A stretch of 64,000 bases of DNA from Cyanophora paradoxa (lineage: Eukaryota > Glaucocystophyceae > Cyanophorales > Cyanophoraceae), in contig QPMI01000564.1 in the NCBI GenBank assembly GCA_004431415.1, positions 186,001-250,000 of the forward strand. Reading direction: 5' to 3'. The notes under the pieces were generated by a model. That model saw only the letters and a list, made by a program, of their open reading frames with translations. It was not told the origin of the DNA and ran no database searches. This document shows positions 11,550-23,936 of the stretch, piece by piece (within the stretch, counting starts at the first letter, position 1; each line of letters starts with the position of its first letter). Position numbers and translations under genes: made by a program.

Positions 11550-14500
11550 ATGGCGGCCGCGGCGCCGGCGCCGTCGACGGCCGCGCTCCTCGCGGTCTCG
11601 CTCGCGATCGCCTTCGCGGCGCTGGTCGGCGCGGCGCTCGCCCAGTCGCCCCCAAACAAGACGATCAGCGTCCCCGTGGGAGGGTCTGCGCTTGCGCGCT
11701 CGCCCTCTCCTCCAGATCTTTAAAAATTTAGTCCGCCGCGGCCGCCGGCGCCGGCGCTTCCGACCCCGGCCCCCGCAGGGCGTGGCAGCTGCAGGACAAG
11801 ACGGCCGGCGCCATCATGGCCTCCGCCTTCCGGTCCGCCCCGCCCCGCCTCGCTGCTCCGCTGCGGGCTGCTCACGGGCGGGCGGCAGGCTGGCGGTGGC
11901 GGAGATCAACGCGCAGGGCGCCGTCCTGCCTGACATCCGCCTCGTGGAGCACATCGCCGACCAGGGCGCGCCCCGCCCCTCACGATCGCGGCGCTTTGAA
12001 TTGTGGAGCTCGCGGCTGAATTGTGAGGCCGGCTCGTCCGCGCCCGCCCGCAGGCTCTGACAACATCGCGGCTACCTCCTCCGGTTCGCCCAGTTCCTTC
12101 CAGGCCTTTGTTGTCGGGCGGCCGGCTGAGGGGCCGGGGCCGGGGGCGCGGGCGCGGGGGCGCAGTGCTGAAGCTGGCGGGGAACGGGGCGCTCTTCGTC
12201 GTCGGCCTCCGCACCAGCAAGGCCGCCGAGCCCATGAGCTACCTCCTCAACGGCTTCAAGGCGCGTGATTGTTCTTTTTGTGATTATATTCGAGCTGAGA
12301 GCAGAGAACTAGCTAAAGCTACAGTGTCCAGTTTATATGTACGTGTGTAAATTTATTCTCCCCGACATCCGCAGGTCCCCCACGCCTCCATCTCCGCCTC
12401 AGCCCCTTCGTTCTCCATCAAGAAGGTGCGGCGTGCCGTGCCTGTACCCCTTCGGGCACCGGTACCCCTCGCCGGCGCGGCCCGACATCCTCCCCCCTTC
12501 AGGACTTCCCCTACTTCGCCCGCATGGTCCCCAGCGAGTGCGCCGTACCCCCGGAAGCCTAGCGCCCCTGTACCCCACTTCCGGGCTCACGTGTACCCCC
12601 CGCAGCTCCTTCCAGGGGGCCGCCCTCGCGCGCCTCGCCTACCAGAGCTACGGGTGGCGCCGGTACCCCTCCCCCGGCCCTCCTCGCCCTCCCCCCCTTC
12701 CCCTCACCACGTACCCCAGGTGCGCGATCGTGTCGACGACGGACGCGTACGGGAGCGGCATCCAGGGGGCCTTCGTGGCCGAGGCCAAGGTACCCGCCCG
12801 CCCGCCCCCCTCCCAAACCGGCTGCGGCCGCGCCTCGCCGGCCTCACAGCGGCGCGCGCCTCCCGCAGAAGCTGGGCCTGGCGGTGCTGGCGGCGCCGAC
12901 GTTCTTCTCGGGGGCGGCCGCCGCCTCCCTCGCCTCTGTCGTCCAGATCCTCAAGTCCTCCGGCGAGCCGCGCCCCCTCGCCCCGCCTTCCATTTGAGCC
13001 CTGACGCGTCTGCGTCCGGTAGACGCGCGGGTCTTCGTCTGCGCTATGCTCCACGGCGACGTCGCCACGGCGCGCTGGGCCCTCCTTTAAGCTTCCTTCC
13101 TCCTTCCGCTTCTGAGGGGGCGCATGCGCAGCTGGTGGCGGCGGCGGCGGGGGCGGGCCTCGTCGGGGACGACTTTGCCTGGCTCTTCTCCGACTCCGTG
13201 CGCCCCGCCCGCGCTTGGAAGAAGGCGGTCCAGACCTGAACCCGCGGGCGGGCGCAGGTTGCGGCCGACTCGTCGCTGGTGGGCAAGAGCCCCGCCGTCC
13301 TCGCCGCCCTCAAGGTGCCCCCGCTCCCCCAGCCCCCCCCCCGGAACCCAGGAGGAGCCCCCTGTCTGCCCCGCGGAGTGCCGACGCGGGGCCGGGGCGC
13401 AGGGTGCGGTGGGTATGCGGCCGTACGGGGGCGGCAAGTCGACGCCGGAGTACGTGTCGCTCCTCCAGCGCTGGGCCGCCCTCGACCCCGCCGCCGTGCG
13501 CGCTCCCCCCGCACTCGAAGCCTTTTCAAACCTCCCCTCTCCGATGGCCCCTCTGATCCGTCCGTGTTTGCGCAGTACTTCGGCGCCGGAGTCTCCACCA
13601 TCACGTACTACGGACGTGCGCGGCGTGAAATCTAATTATAAGCGTGCGCTGAGGCCGGGGGCAGCGTTCGCGTACGACGCGGTGTGGGCGTACGCGCGGG
13701 CGATGGACGCCATGGCGCGCGACGGCCACGACTTCTCCCGCTACAACTTCACCGTGCGCTCGGAGCTCGGTCCCGCTTCTTTTCGAGAGGAAGGAACCCG
13801 GCCTCACGTGACTCGCGATCGGCGGCAGGGAGCTCCGGGTACGACGAACGCGCTGGGCCCCGTGCTGAACGAGTACCTGGCGCGGGTCTCGTTCGCCGGC
13901 GCCACGGGCCGCGTCCAGTTCACCCCGGAGGGCGACCGCGTCGGCGTCTACGAGGTCCGAATCCAAGCTTATCAAAGACTCTCAGGATGCTGAGCGAGGT
14001 CGGCCGGCGGCGGCGGCGGTGGTGGCGGGGGCGGTGGCGCAGGTGATGAACATCCGCTCCTCGCCGCCCTCGTGGAGCGTCATCGGCATGTACGACGGCG
14101 CCGCCTTCTCCGTGCGCCCCGGCCCGGCCCGCCCCCGCCGGCGCGGCCCCTCTACTCTCTTCCCGCGCTAAATTCCCCAACAAGCGAAATTCAATGTGTT
14201 TCCCGATCCTTGGTCGGCTCTGATCGCCCCGCCCCCGCCCGCAGCCGGCGCAGCCGTCGGCGCTGTGGTACAGCGGCAGCTCCACCCCCCCGCAGGACAC
14301 CGCCGGTGCGGCTTCGAATCCCCGAGGGCCCGCATTTCCTTCTGCTCACGCATACGCTCCGGCCCCCGCGCAGCCCGCTGCGACGCCGGGTTCTACTCCG
14401 ACCCCGTCCGCGGCTGCATGCCCTGGTTCGAGTCCCCAGCCCGCGGGTCCTTCTTCCTCCTCCTCATACCCCCGAAGCGCCCCCGGAACGTACTCTCCTC

Positions 14501-17500
14501 CCCACTCCGTCTCATGCATACCCTGGTTCGCTGCCCCCCCCCCCCCCCCCGCCTTCACCTATTTGATGCAACGTACCCCCTTACTCGCTTCCTCCATCCA
14601 GCCCGGCCGGCTTCTTCTCTGCGGATTCGATGGCGTCCACCTGCCTCCCGTGCCCCGCCGGGTGGTCCGCGGCCAAACGGCCCCGCGCGCCCTCGGGATC
14701 CGCGGCCGCGGCCGCGGCGGTCGCCCGTAAGCTGAGCTGAGTCCGAGGCACGCGTGCGCGCAGGTTCCAGGACCGCGTGGGCCAGACCTCCTGCGTCGAG
14801 TGCGACATCGCGAGCTACGCCCCGCACGCCAACACGACGCTCTGCGCCAAGTGCCCGACCTACGCCGTCACCGGCCGCATGGTGCGCTGCCCCCCGCGCC
14901 CCGTGCCGCCTCCGGATCCCCCTCCTCCCGGATCGGAGCCGCCGGCGACCCTCGGCTCGCTTTCGCCGCAGCGGTCGACGACGCTGGAGGACTGCCGTTG
15001 CAAGGAGGGGTACTACGCGCTGACGCCCTTCGCGGGGCTCCGGGGCGAGACCTGCCTCCCCTGCCCCGACGTCCGCCCGCCCCGCTTTCTGGCCCCCCCG
15101 CCCCGCCCTCTGATGTTCGAACGCTCTCTCATCCGCAGGGCGCCTTCTGCCCGGGCCCGGCCTCCCCCGTCGCCGTCAAGAACTTCTACCAGGTCCGAAA
15201 TCGATGTCGAGTTTCCGTGTTCCCGGTCCTCGAGCTTCCGCCCTCGAGCTCACTGTTTTTATCGCCGCTCTCTCCCGTCAGATCCCGTGGAGCGTCGACA
15301 ACAAGGTCTCGCCCCCGCCGCCCCCGTCCTCCTCCGCCCCCCTCCGCCCCTGCGCCCCCGCTGAACCGGAGCCGCGTCCGCGTGCGGCCCCGCGGCCCCA
15401 GGTGACGCCGACGTTCGAGAAGTGCCGGGCCTCGGAGGCCTGCGTCGGCGGCAACTCCTCCGCCTGCGGTCCGCCGAAGAGGGCGCCGTCGCCGACCGCG
15501 GGCCGCGCCGTGACGGCCCTGGCAGGGCTGGGGTACGCGGGGCTGCTGTGCGGGCAGTGCGCGGCGGACTTCGCGCTCTCGCGGCCCTTCAACTGCCAGC
15601 GCTGCTTCCCCGTCGCCGCAATCTTCTCCATCGTCCGCCCCCGCCCCGCCCCGCCCCGCCCAGCGCTGGCTAGCCGACCCATGCCTCCCCCTTAGGTGGC
15701 GATCGGGTTCGTGTGCATCGTGGCGGCGCTGGCGTTCATCACCGTCTCGGCCGTCAACACGGCCCTCAAGCCCGAGAGCAAGCACTCCGTCATGCTCAAG
15801 GCGCCCCTCCCTCCCCCTCCCCTTCTCCTAAGCTGAGCCGAGCTTTGCTTACTGTGGGCGGGGGCGCAGATCCTGCTGAGCTACCTGCAGGTGACGGCCT
15901 TCGGGCAGGCCTTCGAGCTCGGCTGGCCCGCCCTCCTCGAGGAGGCGAGCCCCCCGCCCCGGCCCGTTCCCATCCCCGTCCCCGCCCCGCCCCGCCCGCC
16001 TCGCCCCGCCCGCCCGCACCGCCCCGCCCGCCCCGCCCGCCCCGATTAGATCTGCGCGGCCGCGCGGCCGTGGCGTTAAGCGTTCCATGAATACTAATGA
16101 CGCCTCCCGCCCGCCCCGCCCCGCCTCGCCTTCCGCGCGGCCGCGCAACCGCGCCGTTCCGTGGATGTCAATGACGCCCCGGGGCCGCCCCGGCCGCAGT
16201 TCTTCAACATCTCGTCGACGGCGGCGTCGCCGGTGGCGATGATCGTCTCCCTCGACTGCCTCGCCCACGCCGACGGCGGCTTCGGCTTCTACAAGCAGGC
16301 CCGCCCCGGCCCCGGCCCCGGCACCCGGCACCCGGCCACGGCCCCGGCCCGCCCCGCTCAGCCGCTGAAGCGCCACCGCGCAGTTCATCATCTACCTCTG
16401 CGTCCCTTTCCTCTGCATCGTCTTCGCCGTGTGAGCGCCCCGCCCTCGCTCCTCTCTTCTCTAGATCTGATCCCGACATGGTCGAGTCCTCGTCTTGAAT
16501 TTCCGAATTCCCGCAGGCTGGCGTACCTGGCGGCGATGGGGAAGGACGCCGCACTCCGCCTCTACCGCCGCGTCTTCGCCGTGCGCCGCCTCGGCTTTCT
16601 TGCGTGCATCGCGCAGCTTGATGCACATGCCTCCGCATCCCCGGCAGGCCCGCAAGCTGAAGCGGTCGAGAAGCGTGGAGGACCCTAAGTCGGTGAGTGA
16701 AAGGAGCCGCCCCTCCTCCGCGGCGCCCCGATGGCGGGCTGACGCGCGCGGGCCGAGGCGCAGCCGTCGTCGTCGGGGGCGCCGCTGCTCGCGCCGCCCT
16801 CGCCCTCCGCCGACCCGGACCGGGACTCGACGGTGGGGCCCTCCTCCCCGCCGCCGATCGCGAACGGGGGCGCCCCCGCCCTCCTCGACGACCTCGACGA
16901 CGACATCGCCCCGGTGCTTATAATTCTTTCGGCGATTCTTATAACAAGTCAAGCTCATAACTTATAGCCTCGTCCAACTTGTAATCACTTTCCCGAGGTC
17001 TTTCCCGGCCTTGCGGGCTCAGCTTACGACTTCTTCAACTGCGCAGGCGGTGGCGATCGCATCGACGGGCGCGGCGACGCACGTGCACACGCTGCTGCCG
17101 GCGCCCTCCCGCGACGACTCGCTGTCCTCGCCCGCCTCCCCCTCACCGCGCTCGCCCGCCTCGCCCGCCGTGTACGTTGCCGGCGGCGGCGACGACGAGG
17201 ACAGGGGCAAGGGCAAGGCGCGCCCGCGCGCGCCCGCGCCCCCCGCTCTCTGCCATCTTCGCCTAACGCTTCTCCCGCAGAAGATGAAGAAGGCGGTGCG
17301 GACGTCGAGCGGGGCCCTCGTCCCCACGCTCCCGTCCCTCGTCGGAGTCGTCGCCGCCGCCTCCGCCGCCGGCGGCGGCCCGAAGCAGCGCAAGAAGAAC
17401 ATGCGCCTCTCGATCGGCGAGGCGCCGGCGCCCCTCAACGGCGGCGGCACGATCGCAGCCTCCAAGTGCGCCCCGCCCCCGCCTCTGATTCATTCTTCCG

Positions 17501-20109
17501 CCCCGCCCTCTTTCTCGCACTCAAGCCCGAATATCCCCCCAGGAAATCCTCCGGGTCCAGTGCCCAGAAGGGGGGCTGGACGGTCCGCGGCGAGAAGTAC
17601 ACCCCGCGCCCCATGGACTACGGTGCCGCCCCTCCCGCCCCGCCCCTGCACGACCGGCCTGACAGCCCCGCCCCTCCCCGCGCCGGCCCGCAGCGCTGGT
17701 GTCGCTGATCGTGTGCCTGTACACGATCCAGCCGGCCGTCGCCAACATCGTCCTCAACGCCTTCAACTGCGTCACCGTGCGCCCCGGCCGCCCCGCCCCG
17801 GCTCTGTCTGTGCTCGACCGCGCCGACCGAGCGGGCGGGCGCAGGTGGGCGGGCGCCGCTTCCTGCGGCAGGACCTCGGGCAGGCGTGCAGCGGGCCCGA
17901 CTGGAACCTCTACACCCGTGCGCCCCGACCCGTCCCCTCACTTTGATTTGCCTTATAACTAATCAATTCTCCTCGCCGCAGTCTCGCTGGGCGTGCCGGC
18001 GCTCATCTTCTACATCTGGTTCCTCCCCCTCCTCCCCTTCTTCGTGCGCCCCGCCCGCCCCGCCCGCCCCGCCCCGACCAGCCGGGTCCTCCTGAGCCCG
18101 GGGCCTCCGTTGCCAGATCATGTGGGTGAAGCGTCGGGAGCTGGGGCGGCCGCACCTGCGCGTCCGCTTTGCCTTCCTCGCCCGCGGCTTCCGCCCCGAG
18201 TACATCTACTTCGAGGCGCGTCTGCGAACTCTGACTCTGTCCTGCACGCTCCGCCGCGCCTGACGTCGGGCCCGGGGCCGGGGCCGCGGCAGGCGTTCAA
18301 CCTGGTGAAGAAGCAGCTGGTCATCTTCATCGCGGTCTTCCTCTCCCAGAAGATCGTGCGCGGGCCTCGGATCTCGAGAAAAGACGAGGGCCGTTGACTC
18401 TGGGGGCGCAGATGGTGCAGGGGCTCCTCGCCCTCGGCCTCCTCGTCGTCGGTGCTCCCGCCCCCGCCCCCGCCCCCGCCCCATCTCCCCTCCCCGCCAC
18501 GCCCCGCCCCCGCCTCGTCCCGCCCTCACGCCTCTGCAGCGAACGTGTACCTGGCGCGGGCGCAGCCGTACGAGCACCGCGAGCTCAACGCCCTCGACGT
18601 CGCCCAGGCCACCGTCCGTCCCGCCCCGCCCCGCCCCTCCCCGCCCCCTTCTTGAACGGAAGCGCGCCTAGCGCCCCCGCCACATCCGCGAGGGACCTAG
18701 CTCCCTCGTTTCCCTCCTACCGTCCCGCCCCCCGCCCTCCCCCTCTTCCGCCCCCGCCCCGCCACGCCTCGAGCCTCGCGGCAGGTGGTGTCGCTGACGG
18801 TGTTCGGGGGCCTCTTCTTCGGGACGAACACCCTCGAGGAGGGCCAGAACGTCATCATCGCCGTGCGCCCCCCCGAGCCCGCGCACCCGCCCGCCCCAGA
18901 GGTCTAGCTAGAAGCCTCCGGCCCTCGCTTCTGGGCTTCGAATCGATCCCGAGTCCACTTTAGCGCGTCTCCTTCCTCCAACCTGCCGCCGTTTCGACAT
19001 CCACATCGGGATATGCACCCCCGCCTCACGCGCCCCGGCCCGCGCCGCAGATCGTGCTGCTGGCGATGAACGTCGCCTTCCTCGGCCTCTGGGGCTGGCT
19101 CTTCGCCCGCGAGATGATCCGCATCGCCCGCGAGCAGGCGCCCCGCCCCGCCCACGCGCCCCGTAACTCAACATGAAAGCTTAAAATGAAAGCTTCCCGC
19201 CCCTCGCCCCCGCAGAAGCACCTGGGCGCCGCGATCAACTACGTCGCCCTCGCCACCGCCCGCTTCAAGGTGAAGTGTTCTCGATTCCGACGCGGTCCGC
19301 CGCGGCTGACCGCGGGGAACCCGTCGACGCCGGCGCCGCAGTCGCGGGTGCAGGAGAGGGCGCGCTCGTTCATCTCCCCGCCGGCCTCGCGCGTCGCCAG
19401 CGCCCTCCTCTCCGCCGCCTCCGCCCGCTCCGCCCGCGTCGCCGCCGAGCCCTCGCCCTCGAGCCGCAGCCTCGGCCTCAGCCGCAGCCGCAGCCCAAGG
19501 GGCGGCCTGGTAGCGGGACCGGTACCCTGCTCGCCCTCGGGGCCCGGAGGAGGAGGACGGGGCGGCGGCCCCGCGGGGCTGGGCGCCCGGCCGGGCCGGC
19601 CCCGCCTCGGCGGGGCAAGTCGGCCCGCAAGTACGCGGCGCCCGACGAGGACGAGGAGGACGCGGTTCGCCCTTGCGTCCCTCCCTCGAATTCGTTGCCC
19701 GGCTTCCCGTCCTTTCTGACGGGAAAACGCGCAGCCGGCGCGGGCGGGCGCGGCCACGGCCGCGCACATGGGCGGCGCGGAGCCCGAGTTCGTGACGCTG
19801 GGCGGGCACTCCACGTGCACGGCCGCGGCGGCGACGGCGAGACGGGCGGGGCGCGCGGCCGGGCCGCGGCCGCCCTCCTTCTCGGGCTGCAGCTGGGCGC
19901 CCGCCTCGCGCCCGGCCTTCGGCGAGGCGGGGGATCCGGAGGCGCACGGAGACGCCGTCGTGCCCTTCCCCCGGAGCCCGACCCGAGGCGGCGCCGACCG
20001 CTCCGGCGGGGCGGGCGTGGGCCGCCGCCCCGCCGGCCCGCCGCCCCTCCACCACCGCAGCCGCCACCGCGACGACCCGACCCTCGCCCTCGAGGAGGAG
20101 GACGCGTGA
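11550..20109 (+). CDS. Multi-pass receptor: ligand-binding ectodomain, Cys-rich repeats, TRP-like C-terminal membrane region
   Basis: A large spliced membrane receptor. The ATG at 11550 opens a signal peptide (TAALLAVSLAIAFAALVGAAL). Exons to about 14.1 kb resemble the type I periplasmic-binding/ANF receptor domain: RLAVAEINAQGAVLPDIRLV, AIVSTTDAYGSGIQGAF, APTFFSGAAAASLASVVQIL, then FAYDAVWAYARAMDAM and RVQFTPEGDRVGVYEVRI. From 14.4 to 15.6 kb come GCC2/ephrin-receptor-like Cys repeats (CVECDIASYAPHANTTLCAKC, CRCKEGYYAL, GLLCGQCAADFALSRPFNCQ). From 15.7 kb many membrane segments follow, for example FVCIVAALAFITVSAV, ALIFYIWFLPLLPFF, LVIFIAVFLSQ and LLAMNVAFLGLWGWLF. YLARAQPYEHRELNALDVAQ matches the RPY-LN-LE pattern of TRP/polycystin-like protist proteins. 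A Ser/Arg/Pro-rich cytoplasmic tail ends LALEEEDA-stop. Ligand and signalling partner are unknown. Dozens of introns use GTGCGC and CGCAG ends. Confidence 0.75.
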
Positions 20110-20775
<666 letters not shown>

Positions 20776-21935
20776 CTACCACATCCGCCGGGCCGCGAAC
20801 GCCGCGACGGCGGCGGCGAGGAGGAGGCTCAGCAGCGCCGAGGGGCCGTGCTGGGCGAGGGCGGAGTTGCCCGGCCAGTACGGGACGGAGTTGACGCCGA
20901 GGACCGGGGAGTAGCCCATGAGCCCGAACTGCGGGGCGCCAAAACGGTGCAATTTAGTCAGCCTCGATGTAAGAAGCGCTCAACTTCAACGGCGCGCGAG
21001 ACGCGCGCGCACGGCGGTGAGGTGGTCGCAGGTGGCGGTGTAGGAGCTGCCGGAGCGCGTCGCCTCGCCGCAGCCGACGTCCCACTTCGTCGGGGTCGTC
21101 TTCGTGTTGAAGAAGCCCAGGAAGACGCTCTTGGCCGAGGACGGGGCGAAGTTCGCGTTGGGCGGCACGCTGAAGGTGATCTTCCCCGGGAAGCTCGTGA
21201 TGGCGACCGGGTTGCCGCTCCCGTCCAGGCCCGTCGCGGTGATGTCGAGGACGGGCGAGACGAGGGAGTAGGTGGCCGGCGGAGACGGGAAGGACGAGGC
21301 CGAGGGCAGGTTGACCAGGACCTGCGAGGGTGGTCAGCCGCAGATTGACGGTTTCGAAATTCGGGATCGAAGAGCCGAATTCGAATTCGAGGCTTACCTG
21401 GAAGTTCGTTGTCGACGCGTCGGCCGGGAATGTGACCTGCGACATTGGAAAGCAGCGAGTCAGCGGGCCCCGATTTGATGTACGAGGCGGCAAGGCATCA
21501 CCGTGGCAGTGGGGGCGTCGGCCGCCGTCGAGGTCTTGAAGGAGAGCGTGCGAGACGAGGCGGTGCCGGGGCACACCTGGTCACCGACGCCGGATTCAGA
21601 CTCAGCCAAAGAAAGCAAATCGCTCCAAATCATGATCAGACAAGCCGGCGCACCTTGAAGCTCACGGGATCGACGTCCGATGTGCGCACCTGCTCGCCGC
21701 AGGGCGTGGTCGAGCTCGACAGCGTAATCTGTGGAAGCAAATCGAATGTCAGTCCCAGAGCTCGCCAGCATGTGCATATGCGAGTTCCGCCCTCCGCGGA
21801 CCTTGGCGGCGACCTCGTTGAGCTTGGTCTGCGTCTCGGCGCGGATGGAGGCCGCGGCGGTGGACGTCGCGGGAAGGGCCGACAGCAGGCCCGAGAGACT
21901 CGTCTGGAGGCTCTGCGACGCGCGCGGAAGGAGCT
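20776..21935 (-). CDS. GPS-motif membrane protein, 3' part only (spliced)
   Basis: A minus-strand host gene with GTG/CAG introns. Exons in order read [20 protein letters not shown], then [52 protein letters not shown], then [19 protein letters not shown] and [20 protein letters not shown] followed by DHLTAV. The W-x3-C ... C-x-HLT pattern is the signature of the GPS autoproteolysis site at the end of GAIN domains (adhesion receptors, polycystin-1). The last exon reads [20 protein letters not shown] and ends in a hydrophobic helix [17 protein letters not shown] before the stop at 20776-20778, so the product is probably membrane-anchored. The first visible exon starts at 21935 after a TTCAG acceptor. 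Everything 5' of it is replaced by the AT-rich insertion, so the gene is either truncated or interrupted inside an intron. It converges with the TRP-like receptor, and both belong to polycystin-type architectures. Confidence 0.65.
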
Positions 21936-21939
21936 CTGA

Positions 21940-22222
21940 ACACATAGTAAAATGCGGAGTTTTAACCCTCGGCTTATCTTAATTGATTTTGTTGATATAT
22001 CTCGTATATTCTATTTCAATCAATCGATAATCTGTGTATATCTTATCGAATATTCAATTATTTCGATTATTTTGTATTCTTTTCGATATTTTATCGTAAA
22101 TTTCTCTTATTTTCCGATTAGTCTTACTGATTCTATCGATAATCTGTATAAAATTCCGAATAATATAACTGAATCTCAATTAGATCTTGCCTCTGGTTAA
22201 AACTCCGCATTTTACTATGTGT
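21940..22222. mobile_element. 283-bp MITE/introner-like element with 28-bp perfect inverted ends
   Basis: The left arm 21940-21967 (starts ACACATAGTAAAATGCGG) is the exact reverse complement of 22195-22222. The 227-bp core is very AT-rich with no gene. No target-site duplication is evident. The left edge abuts the TTCAG splice acceptor of the GPS gene, the position expected of an intron-making (introner) or MITE element. It also sits at the edge of the AT-rich viral block. Confidence 0.75.
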
Positions 22223-22475
22223 GATTGGTCTTTTTGTTAATTGATTTAATCGATATTATATTCATGTTCTTTCTCGATTAAATTTAATTAAATTTAATTC
22301 ATTTAATCGTAAACATATCGCTTAACTCGATTAAGATCCATAAAAGATTCATTTGTTTAATAAAACAAATCGATCTCTTATTGAATTCAATCGTAATTAT
22401 ACATGAAATTGATATGTTATTATCATGTTTTAATGAGTCTAAGGGGGGACCCTTAGGAATTTAATGAATAATTGG

Positions 22476-22588
22476 GTGTCACAGGTGTCACAGGTCCATC
22501 CAAACTTTTGAAAATTCACTCTTTATAGGAGAAACTTTGGGATAAACCTGTGACACCTGTGACACATACCATATTCAGTAAGGACCTC
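22476..22588. repeat. Hairpin-forming repeat, copy 1
   Basis: A 113-bp unit, nearly identical to 22660-22773. It starts with GTGTCACAGGTGTCACAGGT and its perfect 20-base reverse complement lies near its right end, about 25 bases before the AAGGACCTC end. An inner pair (ATCC-AAACTTTTG and AAACTTTGGGAT) extends the possible stem. Confidence 0.9.
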
Positions 22589-22659
22589 TTTTATAATGAA
22601 AAACTCAGTCATAATCTTATCTATGTATTTCTAATTAAATGAATAAATGATTTAATCGA

Positions 22660-22773
22660 GTGTCACAGGTGTCACAGGTCCATCCCAAACTTTTGGAAAT
22701 TTACTCTTTATAGGAGAAACTTTGGGATAAACCTGTGACACCTGTGACACATACCATATTCAGTAAGGACCTC
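22660..22773. repeat. Hairpin-forming repeat, copy 2
   Basis: The second copy of the 22476-22588 unit in direct orientation, with a few substitutions and one-base indels. The 20-base inverted arms are perfectly kept. Conservation of both arms while the middle varies suggests selection for, or mobility of, the hairpin. Confidence 0.9.
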
Positions 22774-23446
22774 ATATATTGTTAAAATCTCAGTGTTAGT
22801 TGGTGTAGTTGATTCAAAAAATGCATTTATACTCTGATTCATTGTTATTTCCTGTGAAATTTGAGTCAACTCAACCCACTTAGTCAACCCTTGCATTGAA
22901 TTCGTAACAAAATCCATATACTATTACTACTTTTACGATTAATATGAGTCAACCTTGAGTCCACTTAAATATAAATATAATATAATAGGGGGAATCAAGG
23001 GCAGATGCTTATAAACATATGATTTATTGAGCCTATGATACTTACATAGTCACGCTGGTCTCGTTAAGAGGATTCCGAATCTGTTTTTATCTTTGTAAGA
23101 TGATGAGTTGGTGAAGAGATACATGCATTTTAGTGTTTTGTATGGGATTTCATGCTATGACGTCATAATGACGATGCATATGTATATGATATATATGACA
23201 TACCACGTGACTCGGGAGATCATGACGATCACGGCGATATGCTCATTGTCATGGTGTCATCTTTTTTCTTTTTCGACCAATCAGCTATCGATGACTCTTC
23301 TGTGGCTCATCGGTGGCTCATCGATAGATCAATGTGTCTTATGACATCATCGGTGGCTCATCGATAGAACAATGGGTCGTATCATATCATCGATGGATCA
23401 ATGCGTCTTATCACATCATCGGTGGATCAATGGTGCATGTTAATGT

Positions 23447-23720
23447 GACATCGATAGATGAATGGTTCTTATAGGTGTGACATCGATAGATCAATGGTTC
23501 ACTTCGGTGTGACATCGATAGATCAATGATTCATTTCGGTGTGACATCGATAGATCAATGGTTCACATTGATGTGACATCGATAATCAATGGTTCAGATA
23601 CATGTGACATCGATAGATCAATGGGTGTCATTGATTCATGGTGCCATGTATGGTGCCATCGATGGTGCCATCGATGGTGCGACATCAATGGCGCCATCGA
23701 TGGTGCGACATCAATGGCGC
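23447..23720. repeat. 32-bp tandem array (GACATCGATAGATCAATGG) grading into ATCGATGG-GCC repeats
   Basis: The word GACATCGATAGATCAATGG recurs at 32-base spacing (starts near 23479, 23511, 23543 and 23575, then one slightly shorter unit), with related degenerate units from about 23290. After 23640 it becomes GGTGCCATCGATGGTGC-type units. There are no unique spacers, so it is a satellite and not a CRISPR array. Confidence 0.85.
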
Positions 23721-23936
23721 CATCGATGGCGTTTCGATAAGTTTCGCCGAAGTTTCGGTGTTTCGCTTGTCGGCATCTTCAAATGCTTGTATCTCATCAC
23801 CAGATTGTCTAATTGCAACGTTCTGCATAGCGTTGTGAAGCGCTTGAAAAGATCTACAAGCTGATGTGTATATCATATGCATATATGTATATCAGCCATA
23901 CATATATTTGGAAAAAACTAGTTTTCGGCTATGAAA

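Larger units (their letters stand above)
22223..23936. other. AT-rich non-coding left flank of viral element
   Basis: Apart from the repeats listed separately (22476-22773 and 23447-23720) I see no gene. Open frames are short, and several simply read through repeats. GATATC/ATCGAT-type words are frequent. This is probably the degenerate end of the polinton-like element. Confidence 0.5.

Noticed and set aside
14255-14450. tRNA-like words (TGTGGTACAGCGGCAGC, GGTTCGAGTCCCC, CTTCGAATCCCC)
   Set aside because: The D-arm-like and T-arm-like words do not assemble into one cloverleaf with an acceptor stem, and they overlap exons and introns of the Cys-rich receptor region.
23447-23720. Possible CRISPR array
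   Set aside because: The 32-bp units are directly tandem and nearly identical throughout, with no unique spacers; this is a satellite in a eukaryotic setting.
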